A stretch of DNA of 64,000 nt from the NCBI RefSeq assembly GCF_008693065.1, contig NZ_VXKH01000001.1, positions 1-64,000 of the forward strand. Reading direction: 5' to 3'. Below the pieces are notes generated by a model. It saw only the letters and a list, made by a program, of their open reading frames with translations, was not told where the DNA came from and did no database searches. Position numbers and translations under genes: made by a program. Below are positions 47,641 to 57,053 of the stretch, piece after piece. Origin of the DNA: Corynebacterium tuscaniense (GTDB taxonomy: Bacteria; Actinomycetota; Actinomycetes; Mycobacteriales; Mycobacteriaceae). Position 1 is the first letter of the stretch. Each line of letters begins with the position of its first letter.

Positions 47641-50600
47641 ATGGAAAACACTGCCCGCGTGTACCCGAAAGTGGACACGACCGGGGGGTCACAGAAGTTC
47701 CCTGAGATGGAGCAGATCGTCCTTGATTACTGGAAAAAGGACGACACGTTCCAGGCCAGCCTGAAGAACCGTGAAGGCGCAGAGGAATATGTTTTCAACG
47801 ATGGCCCGCCTTTTGCTAATGGTTTGCCACACTACGGCCACCTTCTGACCGGTTACGTGAAGGATATTGTTCCGCGTTTCCGCACCATGACCGGCTACCA
47901 TGTTCCGCGCGTGTTTGGTTGGGACTGCCATGGCCTGCCGGCTGAACTGGAAGCAGAGAAACAGCTGGGCATCACTGACAAGGCACAGATCCAAGACATG
48001 GGGCTGGCCAAGTTCAATGAGTACTGTGCCCAGTCCGTCATGCACTATGCCGGCGAGTGGGAGGACTACGTCACGCGCCAGGCACGCTGGGTTGATTTTG
48101 AGAACGGCTACAAGACCATGGACATCGAGTACATGGAATCCGTCATGTGGGCGTTCAAGACTCTCTATGACAAGGGGCTGATCTACCAAGGTTTCCGTGT
48201 GCTGCCGTACTCCTGGGCTGAGCACACTCCGCTGTCCAACCAGGAGACGCGCCTGGATGATTCGTACAAGGAACGCCAGGACCCAACGGTGACCGTGACG
48301 TTGCCGCTCACCGGTGCACGTGAGGGCTTCCCCGCAGCGAAGACGTGGGAAAACCATCCGGAGCTTCACACCGCCGAAGCTCTCGCTTGGACGACGACGC
48401 CATGGACCCTGCCGTCCAACCTTGCTCTGGCCGTTGGTCCGGAGATTGAGTACACCCTGCTTCGCGTGAGGGACGGTGACTTCGCCGGCCGTAGCTTCCT
48501 CATCGCCACCGCCCTCATCGGCTCGTACGTGAAGGAACTGGGTGAGTACGAGGTCGTGTCCACCTTCCAGGGCAGCGAACTCGAGGGTTTGACGTACAAG
48601 CCAGTCTTTGATTACTTTGCTGACCAGCCGAATGCCTTCATGGTTCTGGTGGCTGATTACGTTTCTACGGAAGACGGCACAGGTATTGTCCACCAGGCTC
48701 CGGCCTTTGGTGAGGACGATATGATTACGTGCGAAAAGTACGGCGTTGACCTGGTCATCCCTGTTGATGCTGATGGTAAGTTCACCAGTCTTGTTCCTGA
48801 CTACCAGGGCAAGCTTGTTTTCGACGCGAACCGGGACATCATCCGCGATCTGAGGGCAGCGGATCGTGTTCTGCAGGACAAGGTCATCGTTCACTCCTAC
48901 CCGCACTCCTGGCGCTCGGGTGAACCGCTGATCTACATGGCTCTGCCAGCATGGTTTGTCAAAGTTGTGGATATCCGTGACCGCATGGTGGAACTCAACC
49001 AGACCATTGACTGGATCCCCAGCCACGTGCGCGACGGTCAGTTTGGCAAGTGGCTCGAGGGGGCCCGTGATTGGAATATCTCCCGTACCCGTTACTGGGG
49101 CTCACCGGTTCCGGCATGGGTGTCTGACAATCCGGAGTACCCGCGCGTGGATGTGTACGGCTCTCTCGATGAGCTGGAGAAGGACTTCGGTGTTCGTCCG
49201 GAATCGCTGCACCGACCGTACATCGATGAGCTGACCCGCCCGAACCCGGATGATCCGACGGGCAAGTCCATGATGCGCCGTGTACCGGATGTTTTGGACT
49301 GCTGGTTTGAGTCGGGCTCTATGCCGTTTGCTCAGTACCACTACCCGTTTGAGAACGTCGAAGAGCACGATGTGCGTCAGCCGGCAGACTTCATCGTGGA
49401 GTACTCCGGCCAGAGCCGTGGCTGGTTCTACGTGCAGCACGTGTTGGCCACCGCACTGTTCGATCGTGTTGCCTACAAGCAGGTTGTCGCCCACGGCATC
49501 GTCCTCGGTTCCGATGGCCAGAAGATGTCCAAGTCGAAGGGCAACTACCCGAATGTCAATGAGGTCTTTGACCGCGATGGTTCTGATGCCATGCGTTGGT
49601 TCCTCATGTCCAGCCCGATCCTGCGTGGTGGCAACCTCATCGTGACGGAGCAGGGCATCCGTGACGGTGTCCGCCAGGCAATCCTGCCATTGTGGAATGC
49701 TTACTCCTTTCTCCAGTTGTACGCGGATAGGGAAGCGGAATTCTCTACCGAGTCCACCAACGTGCTTGACCGCTACATCTTGGCCAAGCTGCACGACATG
49801 GTGGACAACACCAAGAAGGCTCTGGATGCCACGGACATCTCCGGCGCATGCGAGGAGGTCCGTCTCTTCGCCGACACCTTGACCAACTGGTACGTGCGCC
49901 GTTCCCGTGACCGTTTCTGGGTTGGCCAGGACGAACATCCGGAGGCATTCAACACCCTGTACACGGTGCTGGAGATCCTGTGCCGCGCAACCGCACCGCT
50001 GCTGCCGTTTATCTCTGAGGTGATGTGGCGTGGTCTGACGGGTGGTCGGAGTGTGCACCTGGAGGACTATCCGAAGGCACAGGATATTCCGGGTGATGAG
50101 GCTCTGGTGGCATCCATGGATGCCACTCGCGCAGTCTGCTCCGCTGCATCGTCTGTGCGGAAGTCGAACAAACTGCGTAACCGTCTGCCGCTGCCACAGC
50201 TTACGGTGGCACTGCCGAACGCTGATTCCCTGCAGAGCTTCCAGGACGTCATCCGTGATGAGGTCAACGTGAAAAACGTGGAGCTGACTACTGACGTGGA
50301 TGCAGCTGGTTCTTTCGAGGTTGTGGTGAACGCTAAGGTCGCTGGCCCGACCTTGGGCAAGGATGTTCAGCGCGCCATCAAGAACGTGAAGGCAGGCAAC
50401 TACGTTCGCGAGGGTGAGAACGTCGTCGTCGATGGTGACATTGTTCTGACGCCGGAGCTCTACACCGAGCGCCTCGTTGCAGAGAACCCGGATAGCACCG
50501 CCCGCGTGGACGCTGGTGATGCAGTGGGTCTGGTTGTCCTGGACACCAACGTCACCGAGGAGCTCGAATCTGAGGGCTGGGCAGCGGACGTCATCCGTGG

Positions 50601-50811
50601 CCTGCAGGATGCCCGCAAGCAGGAAGGCCTTGAAGTCTCCGACCGCATCTCTGTGGTCCTGTCCGTTCCGGCGGACAAGGAGCAGTGGGCACGCACTCAC
50701 GCCGACCACATCGCCGCGGAGACTCTGGCCACCTCCTTCGACGTGGTCACCGAGCCGGTCAAAGGGCACGACGTGGTCGATGGTGTGACTGCAAGCGTGC
50801 AGAAGAACTAG
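47641..50811 (+). CDS. ileS: Isoleucyl-tRNA synthetase
   Basis: A class I aminoacyl-tRNA synthetase of 1056 residues. The HIGH-type motif is GLPHYGHLL in [16 protein letters not shown]. The editing (CP1) domain has [14 protein letters not shown] and [17 protein letters not shown]. The KMSKS loop is [14 protein letters not shown] (about residue 627), and a long C-terminal anticodon-binding part follows. The size and the absence of a C-terminal zinc finger match the actinobacterial/eukaryotic-like type. TGGAGG is 7 nt before ATG 47641. Expression should follow tRNA-Ile charging through the T-box. Confidence 0.97.
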   Translation: MENTARVYPKVDTTGGSQKFPEMEQIVLDYWKKDDTFQASLKNREGAEEYVFNDGPPFANGLPHYGHLLTGYVKDIVPRFRTMTGYHVPRVFGWDCHGLPAELEAEKQLGITDKAQIQDMGLAKFNEYCAQSVMHYAGEWEDYVTRQARWVDFENGYKTMDIEYMESVMWAFKTLYDKGLIYQGFRVLPYSWAEHTPLSNQETRLDDSYKERQDPTVTVTLPLTGAREGFPAAKTWENHPELHTAEALAWTTTPWTLPSNLALAVGPEIEYTLLRVRDGDFAGRSFLIATALIGSYVKELGEYEVVSTFQGSELEGLTYKPVFDYFADQPNAFMVLVADYVSTEDGTGIVHQAPAFGEDDMITCEKYGVDLVIPVDADGKFTSLVPDYQGKLVFDANRDIIRDLRAADRVLQDKVIVHSYPHSWRSGEPLIYMALPAWFVKVVDIRDRMVELNQTIDWIPSHVRDGQFGKWLEGARDWNISRTRYWGSPVPAWVSDNPEYPRVDVYGSLDELEKDFGVRPESLHRPYIDELTRPNPDDPTGKSMMRRVPDVLDCWFESGSMPFAQYHYPFENVEEHDVRQPADFIVEYSGQSRGWFYVQHVLATALFDRVAYKQVVAHGIVLGSDGQKMSKSKGNYPNVNEVFDRDGSDAMRWFLMSSPILRGGNLIVTEQGIRDGVRQAILPLWNAYSFLQLYADREAEFSTESTNVLDRYILAKLHDMVDNTKKALDATDISGACEEVRLFADTLTNWYVRRSRDRFWVGQDEHPEAFNTLYTVLEILCRATAPLLPFISEVMWRGLTGGRSVHLEDYPKAQDIPGDEALVASMDATRAVCSAASSVRKSNKLRNRLPLPQLTVALPNADSLQSFQDVIRDEVNVKNVELTTDVDAAGSFEVVVNAKVAGPTLGKDVQRAIKNVKAGNYVREGENVVVDGDIVLTPELYTERLVAENPDSTARVDAGDAVGLVVLDTNVTEELESEGWAADVIRGLQDARKQEGLEVSDRISVVLSVPADKEQWARTHADHIAAETLATSFDVVTEPVKGHDVVDGVTASVQKN

Positions 50812-50815
50812 AGGA

Positions 50816-52180
50816 ATGTCTCGCTGGGTGTTGCACATTGACATGGACGCGTTCTACGCGTCCTGCGAGCAGCTCACCCGGCCGACTCTTAAAGGCCGCC
50901 CCGTGCTCGTTGCTGGTGTGACGGGCAGGGGAGTGGTCGCCGGCGCTTCCTATGAGGCACGCAAATACGGTGCTCGTTCCGCCATGCCGACATACCGTGC
51001 GGTACGTCTCGTCGGCTCTAAAGCCGTCCTCGTTGCTCCACGTCGCGCCGTGTATTCCACGGCGTCGCGCCGGGTGTTCGAGATCATTGCCCGCCACGTT
51101 GATGTGCTCGAGCAGCTCTCCATCGATGAGGCGTTTATGGAGCCCGCTCATCTCCAAGGCGCCGCCCCGGATGATGTTGAGCAGTGGGCGAACCTTCTCC
51201 GCGAGGAGATCCGGGAAGAAACAGGCCTGCCCAGTTCGATCGGGGCGGGCACAGGCAAGCAATACGCGAAGATTGCCTCTGGGCTGGCTAAACCCGACGG
51301 TGTTTTCATCATTCCGCGCAACAGTCAGACAGAAATTCTCCAACCCCTTCCCGTCAATGAACTGTGGGGAGTCGGCCCCGTCACTGGCGCGAAACTCACC
51401 AACGCCGGGGTAGAAACCATTGGGGATTTCGCGCGCCTTACGGAGAAAGAAGTGGATATTGCGCTCGGGGGTGTCGTGGCCAAGCAACTCTGGCAGCTCG
51501 CCCGCGGCACTGATGATCGGCCCGTCGCGCCACGCGCAGAAGCCAAGCAAATCTCGGCGGAGCACACGTACCCGACTGATTTGACCACTACAGCGGAAGT
51601 CGAGGCCGCTATCAGACGTGCTGCGAGTGAGTCGCATCGCAGGTTGCTTATCGACGGCCGCGGGGCCCGCACCGTCACCGTCAAACTCAAATTAGCTGAC
51701 TTTCGCATTGAATCCCGCTCAATGACGTTGCCGTATGCGACAGACGATGCAGACACCTTGACCGCTGTCGCCTTCAAAATCGCGCGGTACCCTGACGAGG
51801 TTGGCCCTATCCGTCTAGTGGGAGTAAGTTTCTCCGGCCTAGAAGCCATCATGCAGGACACGCTTTTCCCGGAATTAGACCAGGAGATCACGCCACACCA
51901 GGTGATTCCTGAAGAAACCGGCGTTTCTGATCTTGCTGAGCTAGCCACGCCGATACCTGAACCGACACACACCGAATCAAGTTGGCGTGCCACCCAGGAC
52001 GTCACGCACCCGGAGTACGGCCATGGTTGGATACAGGGCACCGGTCACGGATTTGTCACCGTACGGTTTGAAACTCGCGCGACAGGCCCTGGCAAAGTGG
52101 TTAACCTCCGTGCGGACGACCCAGACCTTAAACCAGGCGACCCGATTGACTCGTTGGCGTGGGACGACTGGCTGGAATGA
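50816..52180 (+). CDS. dinB: Y-family DNA polymerase IV
   Basis: A translesion polymerase of 454 residues. The palm motif HIDMDAFYASCEQLTRP and SIDEAFME carry the catalytic acids, with two HhH-type segments around ELWGVGPVTGAKL. The little-finger domain and a C-terminal extension follow. The extension (about residues 385-454), with WRATQDVTHPEYGHGW, resembles a short domain seen in actinobacterial DinB. It lies 4 bp after ileS and is probably co-transcribed. No LexA box is seen directly upstream. Its 3' end overlaps the convergent histidine kinase gene by 53 bp. Confidence 0.94.
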   Translation: MSRWVLHIDMDAFYASCEQLTRPTLKGRPVLVAGVTGRGVVAGASYEARKYGARSAMPTYRAVRLVGSKAVLVAPRRAVYSTASRRVFEIIARHVDVLEQLSIDEAFMEPAHLQGAAPDDVEQWANLLREEIREETGLPSSIGAGTGKQYAKIASGLAKPDGVFIIPRNSQTEILQPLPVNELWGVGPVTGAKLTNAGVETIGDFARLTEKEVDIALGGVVAKQLWQLARGTDDRPVAPRAEAKQISAEHTYPTDLTTTAEVEAAIRRAASESHRRLLIDGRGARTVTVKLKLADFRIESRSMTLPYATDDADTLTAVAFKIARYPDEVGPIRLVGVSFSGLEAIMQDTLFPELDQEITPHQVIPEETGVSDLAELATPIPEPTHTESSWRATQDVTHPEYGHGWIQGTGHGFVTVRFETRATGPGKVVNLRADDPDLKPGDPIDSLAWDDWLE

Positions 52181-53150
52181 TAAAACGCGCGACTAGCCCT
52201 CCAGCTTCTCGTGGCGCAAGCTCCAGCCTCCCGCCGTGTGAGGTGGCAATACTGTCTGTCAACGTGAGACCCAAGCCGTGACCAGATCCGGTAAAAGGCT
52301 CTACAAACGTGGCTACTTCATCTTCCGTCAACACCGGCCCGGAACTTTCCACCGTCACGGTGGCCTGCCCGTTACGCACATTCAGCGCACCCGCGACATA
52401 CTCCCCGTGAGTGTGCGCATTGCGCACGAGGTTCGATACTGCGTGCTGTAACAAAATAGGATCTCCCGTGACGGTGACTGCTTCCGCTTCGATCCCGCAG
52501 TCACGGCAAATTGCACCAAAATCAATCGCATCAACAGTGGGCATTTCCGCGCGGGCAAGATCAAGCAGTGCGTTCACTGTTTTGGCATTACCGGCATTGA
52601 CCTCACGGATTCGTACCAAAGCTTCACGCAGTTCGGACTCGTCCTGGCCTGCCAAAGCCACATCCGCGATGGTTTGAATAGTGGAGATCGGGGTTTTCAG
52701 TTCGTGTGAGGCATTCGCGGAGAAACGCTTCTGCGCGGTGATGGAATCAGCCAGAGTATCTAGCATGGTGTCCAACGCCTTTGACACATCCCCGAGCTCA
52801 TCGGCCGCGCCGGAGTATCCGGTGCGCTCCTTCATATCGCCCGCGGTCACTTTGCGGGCAGTGGAGGCAATCGAGGACAGCGGCGTGATCACCCACCCGG
52901 CTACGAACCATCCGATGACACCGGCCAGAATGGTCAGCACCAGCAAACTCACCAGTGAGGCAGTTAACATGGCGCGCAGAATCTCGCTGGTCACCGGAAC
53001 TGCGCCGTCGATTACTGCGGAGTCCGGGAACTCCGCGCGGAAGGGGACCGGCGTTAATTTCAAGTAACCGTACACTAGCGCGATGAGTGCCAGGCCCACC
53101 GATGCCGTCGTGGCTACGAACATTGCTGTGATGCGGGAGCGCAGACTCAT
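52128..53150 (-). CDS. Sensor histidine kinase
   Basis: A membrane sensor kinase of 340 residues. Two helices (about residues 8-30 and 62-88) flank a roughly 30-residue outer loop, too small for a classical ligand domain. They are followed by HAMP (to about 140), HisKA with His149 in ANASHELKTPISTIQ, and an ATPase domain with N box VSNLVRNAHTHGEY and G box GSGHGLGLTLTDSI. The start overlaps the stop of the response regulator (ATGA). The signal and specific orthologue are not recognised. Confidence 0.92.
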   Translation of the reverse strand: MSLRSRITAMFVATTASVGLALIALVYGYLKLTPVPFRAEFPDSAVIDGAVPVTSEILRAMLTASLVSLLVLTILAGVIGWFVAGWVITPLSSIASTARKVTAGDMKERTGYSGAADELGDVSKALDTMLDTLADSITAQKRFSANASHELKTPISTIQTIADVALAGQDESELREALVRIREVNAGNAKTVNALLDLARAEMPTVDAIDFGAICRDCGIEAEAVTVTGDPILLQHAVSNLVRNAHTHGEYVAGALNVRNGQATVTVESSGPVLTEDEVATFVEPFTGSGHGLGLTLTDSIATSHGGRLELAPREAGGLVARFIIPASRPTPTSQSGRLV

Positions 53151-53815
53151 GGGACGTAGTACCCCTCACCAGGTCGAGTAAAAATCACCTGTGGTGCGCC
53201 AAGCTTTTTGCGCAGGTAAGAAATGGTCACGCGCGGAGAGTTTGTAAACGGATCCGCATTCTCATCCCAGGCTTGCTCCAACAAGTCCTCGGCGGACAGC
53301 ACTGCTCCACCTGCTTCCATGAGTACTTCCAGAACTGCGAATTCCTTCGGGCTGAGAGCAATCTCTGTATCTCCTCGCATGACGCGCCGCCGCACGGTAT
53401 CCATCCGCACGTCCCCGGACACGAGAACAGAATCACGCTTCGGGGAACTGCGCCTTCCCAGTGCAGCCACGCGGGCGATGAGTTCCGGTAACTCAAACGG
53501 CTTCGGCAAATAATCGTCCGCCCCTAAGTTAAACCCACTCAAACGATCATCGAGGGTGCCAGACGCCGTCAACATGAGCACACGGATGTGGGGATAATCA
53601 CTAACAATGCGCGCGCAGATTTCATCACCGTGCATGCCCGGTAGGTCGCGGTCCAGCACCACGACGTCGATGCCGCCGCCGGAACTTTCAAGCTTTTCCA
53701 CGGCCGCGGAGCCGTCGTAAAGCACCTCCGCATGCATTCCTTCCCTGGTCAGAGCGGTGTGCAACGCGTCGGCGAGATAGACCTCGTCTTCAACGATGAG
53801 TACATGAGGGGACAT
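53147..53815 (-). CDS. OmpR/PhoB-family response regulator
   Basis: A 222-residue regulator with a receiver domain, in which the phospho-acceptor is Asp55 in VVLDRDLPGMHG and Lys is in DYLPKPFELP. A winged-helix DNA-binding domain follows (LSPKEFAVLEVLME, then RVTISYLRKKLGAPQ). ATG 53815 gives the normal start MSPHVLIVEDE, and upstream reading-frame extensions run antisense through the next gene. No ribosome site is present, but TAAGAT ends 8 nt upstream. It is the first gene of a regulator-kinase pair. Confidence 0.94.
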   Translation of the reverse strand: MSPHVLIVEDEVYLADALHTALTREGMHAEVLYDGSAAVEKLESSGGGIDVVVLDRDLPGMHGDEICARIVSDYPHIRVLMLTASGTLDDRLSGFNLGADDYLPKPFELPELIARVAALGRRSSPKRDSVLVSGDVRMDTVRRRVMRGDTEIALSPKEFAVLEVLMEAGGAVLSAEDLLEQAWDENADPFTNSPRVTISYLRKKLGAPQVIFTRPGEGYYVP

Positions 53816-53823
53816 GAAAAATG

Positions 53824-53829
53824 ATCTTA
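53824..53829 (-). promoter_or_regulatory. Candidate -10 element of the response regulator (leaderless)
   Basis: On the minus strand TAAGAT ends 8 nt before ATG 53815. Confidence 0.5.
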
Positions 53830-53853
53830 ACGCTCTCGCAACATCGCCCTCCG

Positions 53854-53859
53854 TAACGT
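53854..53859 (+). promoter_or_regulatory. Candidate -10 element of the membrane acyltransferase-like gene (leaderless)
   Basis: TAACGT ends 7 nt before ATG 53867. It faces the divergent promoter of the response regulator only 25 bp away. Confidence 0.45.
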
Positions 53860-53866
53860 GCGAAGC

Positions 53867-54751
53867 ATGCGGATAGTAGGAATTGATGTGGCACGCGCAA
53901 TTGCCCTCATTGCCATGGTGGCGGCGCACCTGACAGTGACTGGTGCGAACACCTTGGGCATGGCGGGGCAGTTGCTCTACGGGTTTCCGGCGGCGCTGTT
54001 TGCGTTCCTCGCAGGAATATCTATGGGCTTGATGCGACCGCACCCGGTTACTTTTTTGGTGCGCGGGCTCATCCTCATCTTTCTTCACTTTGTGCTGGTC
54101 CCTTTCGCCGGAACCATCGAGGTGGTCCTACTTCCGCTGGGCCTTTCAATGATGCTTCTCGCTTTCATTCCTTCCTGGAGCACGCCACGTCTGGCTGCAG
54201 TGGGCATTGCCGCTATTGCTCTCAGCGCGACAACGAGCCAGCTGGGAGGAATCTTCGGCGCGCCCTATCCACTCGCCATGTGGGTTGCCCTCATGGTTGC
54301 CGGCATGCTGTTTAACCGGATCAAGTCATTCGGCGGCGCTGTTGTTGTCGGAGTGATCTTGGCAATTGCGGATCTGTACCTCCGCATGAATGTTGTGCTG
54401 CCGTTCTGGCTTGATGCCAATGGTCATACGGGTGGGGTTGTTGATGTTGTTGGCTCAATTGGAATGTCGGCAGCAGTGGTCGGTATGTGCCGTCTGCTGT
54501 ACTCCGCCATCCCAGCATCCCTGGTGCTTCAACCGATGGGTTCGATGACGCTCACCTTGTACTGCCTTCACATTGTGACTTCGGAGTACTTGTCTTTCGT
54601 AGTCACGGTGGTGGCGGCAGCGGTCATCGCTGTGGTGTGGAAGCACTTCTTTAAACGCGGCCCGCTTGAAACCGTGGTCGCGAACATTACTAAAACCGCT
54701 AAGGAGAATTATGAAACTCGCACGCACAGCAGCGCTCGTAGCAACGGCTAG
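53867..54751 (+). CDS. Multi-pass membrane protein, acyltransferase (YeiB/HGSNAT)-like
   Basis: A 294-residue integral membrane protein with about nine helices. The N-terminus MRIVGIDVARAIALIAMVAA resembles the opening of YeiB/DUF1624-type and OafA-like membrane acyltransferases, and a late LTLYCLHIV segment is also seen there. This suggests transfer of acyl groups to a surface sugar or lipid. The assignment is tentative. ATG 53867 is chosen from the TAACGT promoter position, with GTG 53858 the alternative. It overlaps the following protease gene by 41 bp. It is divergent from the two-component system with 51 bp between the starts. Confidence 0.7.
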   Translation: MRIVGIDVARAIALIAMVAAHLTVTGANTLGMAGQLLYGFPAALFAFLAGISMGLMRPHPVTFLVRGLILIFLHFVLVPFAGTIEVVLLPLGLSMMLLAFIPSWSTPRLAAVGIAAIALSATTSQLGGIFGAPYPLAMWVALMVAGMLFNRIKSFGGAVVVGVILAIADLYLRMNVVLPFWLDANGHTGGVVDVVGSIGMSAAVVGMCRLLYSAIPASLVLQPMGSMTLTLYCLHIVTSEYLSFVVTVVAAAVIAVVWKHFFKRGPLETVVANITKTAKENYETRTHSSARSNG

Positions 54752-55544
54752 CCTGCTCAACCCAACTCTTGCTCTTGCTATGGAGAGCAAAGACATGGCC
54801 GGCAACACCGCTGAAGCCAACACTGTTGTCTCGCTGCGTATGCAAGACGATGAGCCAGAAGACGGCACCTGCACCGGTACCGCCGTCGCCCCGCACTGGG
54901 TGCTCACCGCGCGTCACTGCATGGAAATGTTTGATAAGGCCGGAGGCAGCGTCCGCACTCTGCAGGGCGAAGACCAGCGTGTCTACGAGGTGGACCGTTG
55001 GGAGAAGGCGCCGATTGGTGATATCGGCCTGGTCCACACCGTCCAGGACATGCAGCTGGACTACTACGCCGAGGTGTCCAAGGAAACCCTCGCTGACGGT
55101 GACGTGACCCTCTACGGTTGGTCCTCCGATGGTTCTGGCGGGTCCACTCAACTACCCATCGCAGAAGGTACCTCCAAGACAAGCGATGAAGCGCCCGCGC
55201 TTTTCGACGCCCCCAATGCCGCCGTCGTCGACCTTGCGGATGAAGCCCGCATCCAGCCGGGTGACTCTGGCGGACCAATTTTCCAGGACGGTCGCGTCTC
55301 GGCTGTGATGTCTGCAGGACTGTTCAGTGATCCAGACAACCCGTCTGAGGAGGAACTGCTGAGTAATCCGAAGGTAGCCGTTGCCCCGGTAGCAGCACAA
55401 TACGAGTGGATTGACAACATTATCCAACAGCCGGAATCAGACATGGTGGAGGAAAGCAACGACACCAAGACATGGTGGATCGCTGGTGTTCTTGGAGTGA
55501 TCGCCCTGATTGGTGCCGGAGCACTACTGTTCAAGCGCCGATAA
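54711..55544 (+). CDS. Membrane-anchored trypsin-like serine protease
   Basis: A secreted S1-family protease of 277 residues. It has a signal peptide (about residues 1-24, cut near ALA-ME) and a catalytic triad of His69 in LTARHC, Asp104 in GDIGLV and Ser186 in GDSGGP. A Cys54-Cys70 pair could form the usual histidine-loop disulfide. A membrane helix at about residues 253-272 and KRR at the end hold it on the outer face. AAGGAG is 6-7 nt before ATG 54711. It overlaps and is probably coupled with the acyltransferase-like gene. The substrate is unknown. Confidence 0.88.
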   Translation: MKLARTAALVATASLLNPTLALAMESKDMAGNTAEANTVVSLRMQDDEPEDGTCTGTAVAPHWVLTARHCMEMFDKAGGSVRTLQGEDQRVYEVDRWEKAPIGDIGLVHTVQDMQLDYYAEVSKETLADGDVTLYGWSSDGSGGSTQLPIAEGTSKTSDEAPALFDAPNAAVVDLADEARIQPGDSGGPIFQDGRVSAVMSAGLFSDPDNPSEEELLSNPKVAVAPVAAQYEWIDNIIQQPESDMVEESNDTKTWWIAGVLGVIALIGAGALLFKRR

Positions 55545-56394
55545 TCTCCGCTGGATGGACCCCAGCCTGCAACGCAACCGCCAAAGCGATGCGGGCCTGA
55601 CCCGCGCGCAACCAACCGGAGGGAATCACCCCGAACTTCCCCAGGGTGTTTCCTCCTCCGGGACCACCGTAGGCAAAATCTACCTTGCCGAAGGGCACGG
55701 AAGTCGACATGACTACGGGAAGCGACAGATCTGCCAGCGCTTCGCCCACCTCGGTGGAGACATTGCCAGCTCCAAGGCCTTCGATGACGATGCCGTCAGC
55801 CCCCTCAACCCCATCGAGAATGCTCGCCGGCGCGCCGGGATAACAGGTGATGATGGGCACGTTCATCCCCGCCAATGACACCGGCGGAAGATGGTACGGG
55901 TATGTCGGAGCATCACCGGTAGCAACAAACGGATTCAACGCTCCCGTATGAGCCTTAATCAGTCCGCGGGCAGACAAAACCTTCCCGGCAAAAACCACGT
56001 GTGCGCCGGGGGTCAACGATTGCACTGCAGTTCTCAGGTTCTCAAACCCATCTGGTTCCTCGTGATCCGCTGGCCGCATCGCACCAGTGATCACTATGGG
56101 GCGTTCGAAGAAGAGATCAAGCGCAAATGCGGTATCTACCAGTGAATCTGTTCCATGCGTCACCACAACCCCTGAATGGTCTACCAGTTCCTCTTGTACG
56201 GCCTCAACCACTGCGTCAATATCCGCGAATGTCATCGCCGATGAATCGAGCGCAGTGATGTCACGCGCCGAAACCCCCGAAAGACCCGCGCACTCCACCA
56301 AGTCCGCCGCGGAAAGGGTGGGGGTTAATCCGCCCTCACTGTCGCGTGTACAGGCAATCGTCCCACCAGTGGAAATTACTGAATCTTGCACCAT
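55531..56394 (-). CDS. ansA: L-asparaginase
   Basis: Hydrolyses asparagine to aspartate and ammonia. The 287-residue product of the bacterial asparaginase family has the first catalytic-Thr motif ISTGGTIAC (Thr12) at its very N-terminus and the second Thr-Asp-Lys-type motif in VVTHGTDSLVDTAF. It also has the MRPADHEEPDG loop. There is no signal peptide, so it is probably cytoplasmic. The start is ATG 56394 or GTG 56391. It is convergent with the protease gene, overlapping by 14 bp. Confidence 0.93.
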   Translation of the reverse strand: MVQDSVISTGGTIACTRDSEGGLTPTLSAADLVECAGLSGVSARDITALDSSAMTFADIDAVVEAVQEELVDHSGVVVTHGTDSLVDTAFALDLFFERPIVITGAMRPADHEEPDGFENLRTAVQSLTPGAHVVFAGKVLSARGLIKAHTGALNPFVATGDAPTYPYHLPPVSLAGMNVPIITCYPGAPASILDGVEGADGIVIEGLGAGNVSTEVGEALADLSLPVVMSTSVPFGKVDFAYGGPGGGNTLGKFGVIPSGWLRAGQARIALAVALQAGVHPAEIIGA

Positions 56395-56445
56395 ATTCCC
56401 AAGAGTGCCACAGGCGCGTCAGTTGGACCCACGTGACCAAACCGG

Positions 56446-56451
56446 TAACGT
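56446..56451 (+). promoter_or_regulatory. Candidate -10 element of the MTB12-like lipoprotein gene (leaderless)
   Basis: TAACGT ends 7 nt before GTG 56459, with no ribosome site. Confidence 0.4.
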
Positions 56452-56458
56452 GAAAACG

Positions 56459-57049
56459 GTGAAAACAAGCAAATTTGTAGCCATCGTGACCGCCTTCGGT
56501 GCCGCAGTGACTCTCGCGGCATGCTCGAACGACGATTCAGGGAAGGAAGAAGCCACCGCAACCACAGCGAGTAGTGGTGCCGAGCAAGCACCGGCTGCGG
56601 AGACGCCTACTGCAGCCGAACTGAATGAGATCCTTGCTCGAGCCACTGACCCAAACCTGCCGATGGAGGAACGCACTCGCACCGTTCAGGGCGGTGAGAA
56701 CGCGGTTGAAATCTTCGATGTGATGACACAGGCAAAGCATGAATCTGGCGCTGATTTCCAGGTTGTGGAGCCTATCCTGCCGGGGTACACCCCGACTGAG
56801 GTGCTCGCCGCAGTGAACTTCACCCAGCCGGATCAGGGCCCGACTACCGCGGAGAACGTGTCCTTCGTTTACGAGGATGGAACCTGGAAGCTGTCCCAGT
56901 CCTGGGCATGCACCCTCATCCACAACACCGTTGCTCCTGACCAGGTCCCTGCCATGTGTGGGGCACAGGCACCGGAACAGGCACCGGAAGAAGTACAGAT
57001 CGAGGACCAGGCACCTGCTCCAGCACCGGAACAGGCACCCGCCCTTTAG
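56459..57049 (+). CDS. Lipoprotein with MTB12-like domain
   Basis: A 196-residue secreted lipoprotein. The signal peptide ends in a lipobox LAAC, with Cys about residue 20. After a Thr/Ala/Glu linker, a domain of about 110 residues resembles mycobacterial low-molecular-weight antigen MTB12, notably VSFVYEDGTWKLSQSWACTL and a likely disulfide partner in PAMCG. The tail is a Pro/Glu/Gln/Ala run with repeated APEQAP. GTG 56459 is chosen from promoter spacing, and GTG 56450 adds three residues. It is divergent from ansA and convergent with the ABC-F gene. Function unknown. Confidence 0.8.
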   Translation: MKTSKFVAIVTAFGAAVTLAACSNDDSGKEEATATTASSGAEQAPAAETPTAAELNEILARATDPNLPMEERTRTVQGGENAVEIFDVMTQAKHESGADFQVVEPILPGYTPTEVLAAVNFTQPDQGPTTAENVSFVYEDGTWKLSQSWACTLIHNTVAPDQVPAMCGAQAPEQAPEEVQIEDQAPAPAPEQAPAL

Positions 57050-57053
57050 TCCT

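Noticed and set aside
49102-50844. A 580-codon minus-strand open frame
   Set aside because: Opposite ileS and dinB, without recognisable domain or ribosome site. The plus-strand genes are certain.
53816-54088. Long N-terminal extension of the response regulator
   Set aside because: It runs antisense through the next gene, and the receiver domain begins properly at ATG 53815.
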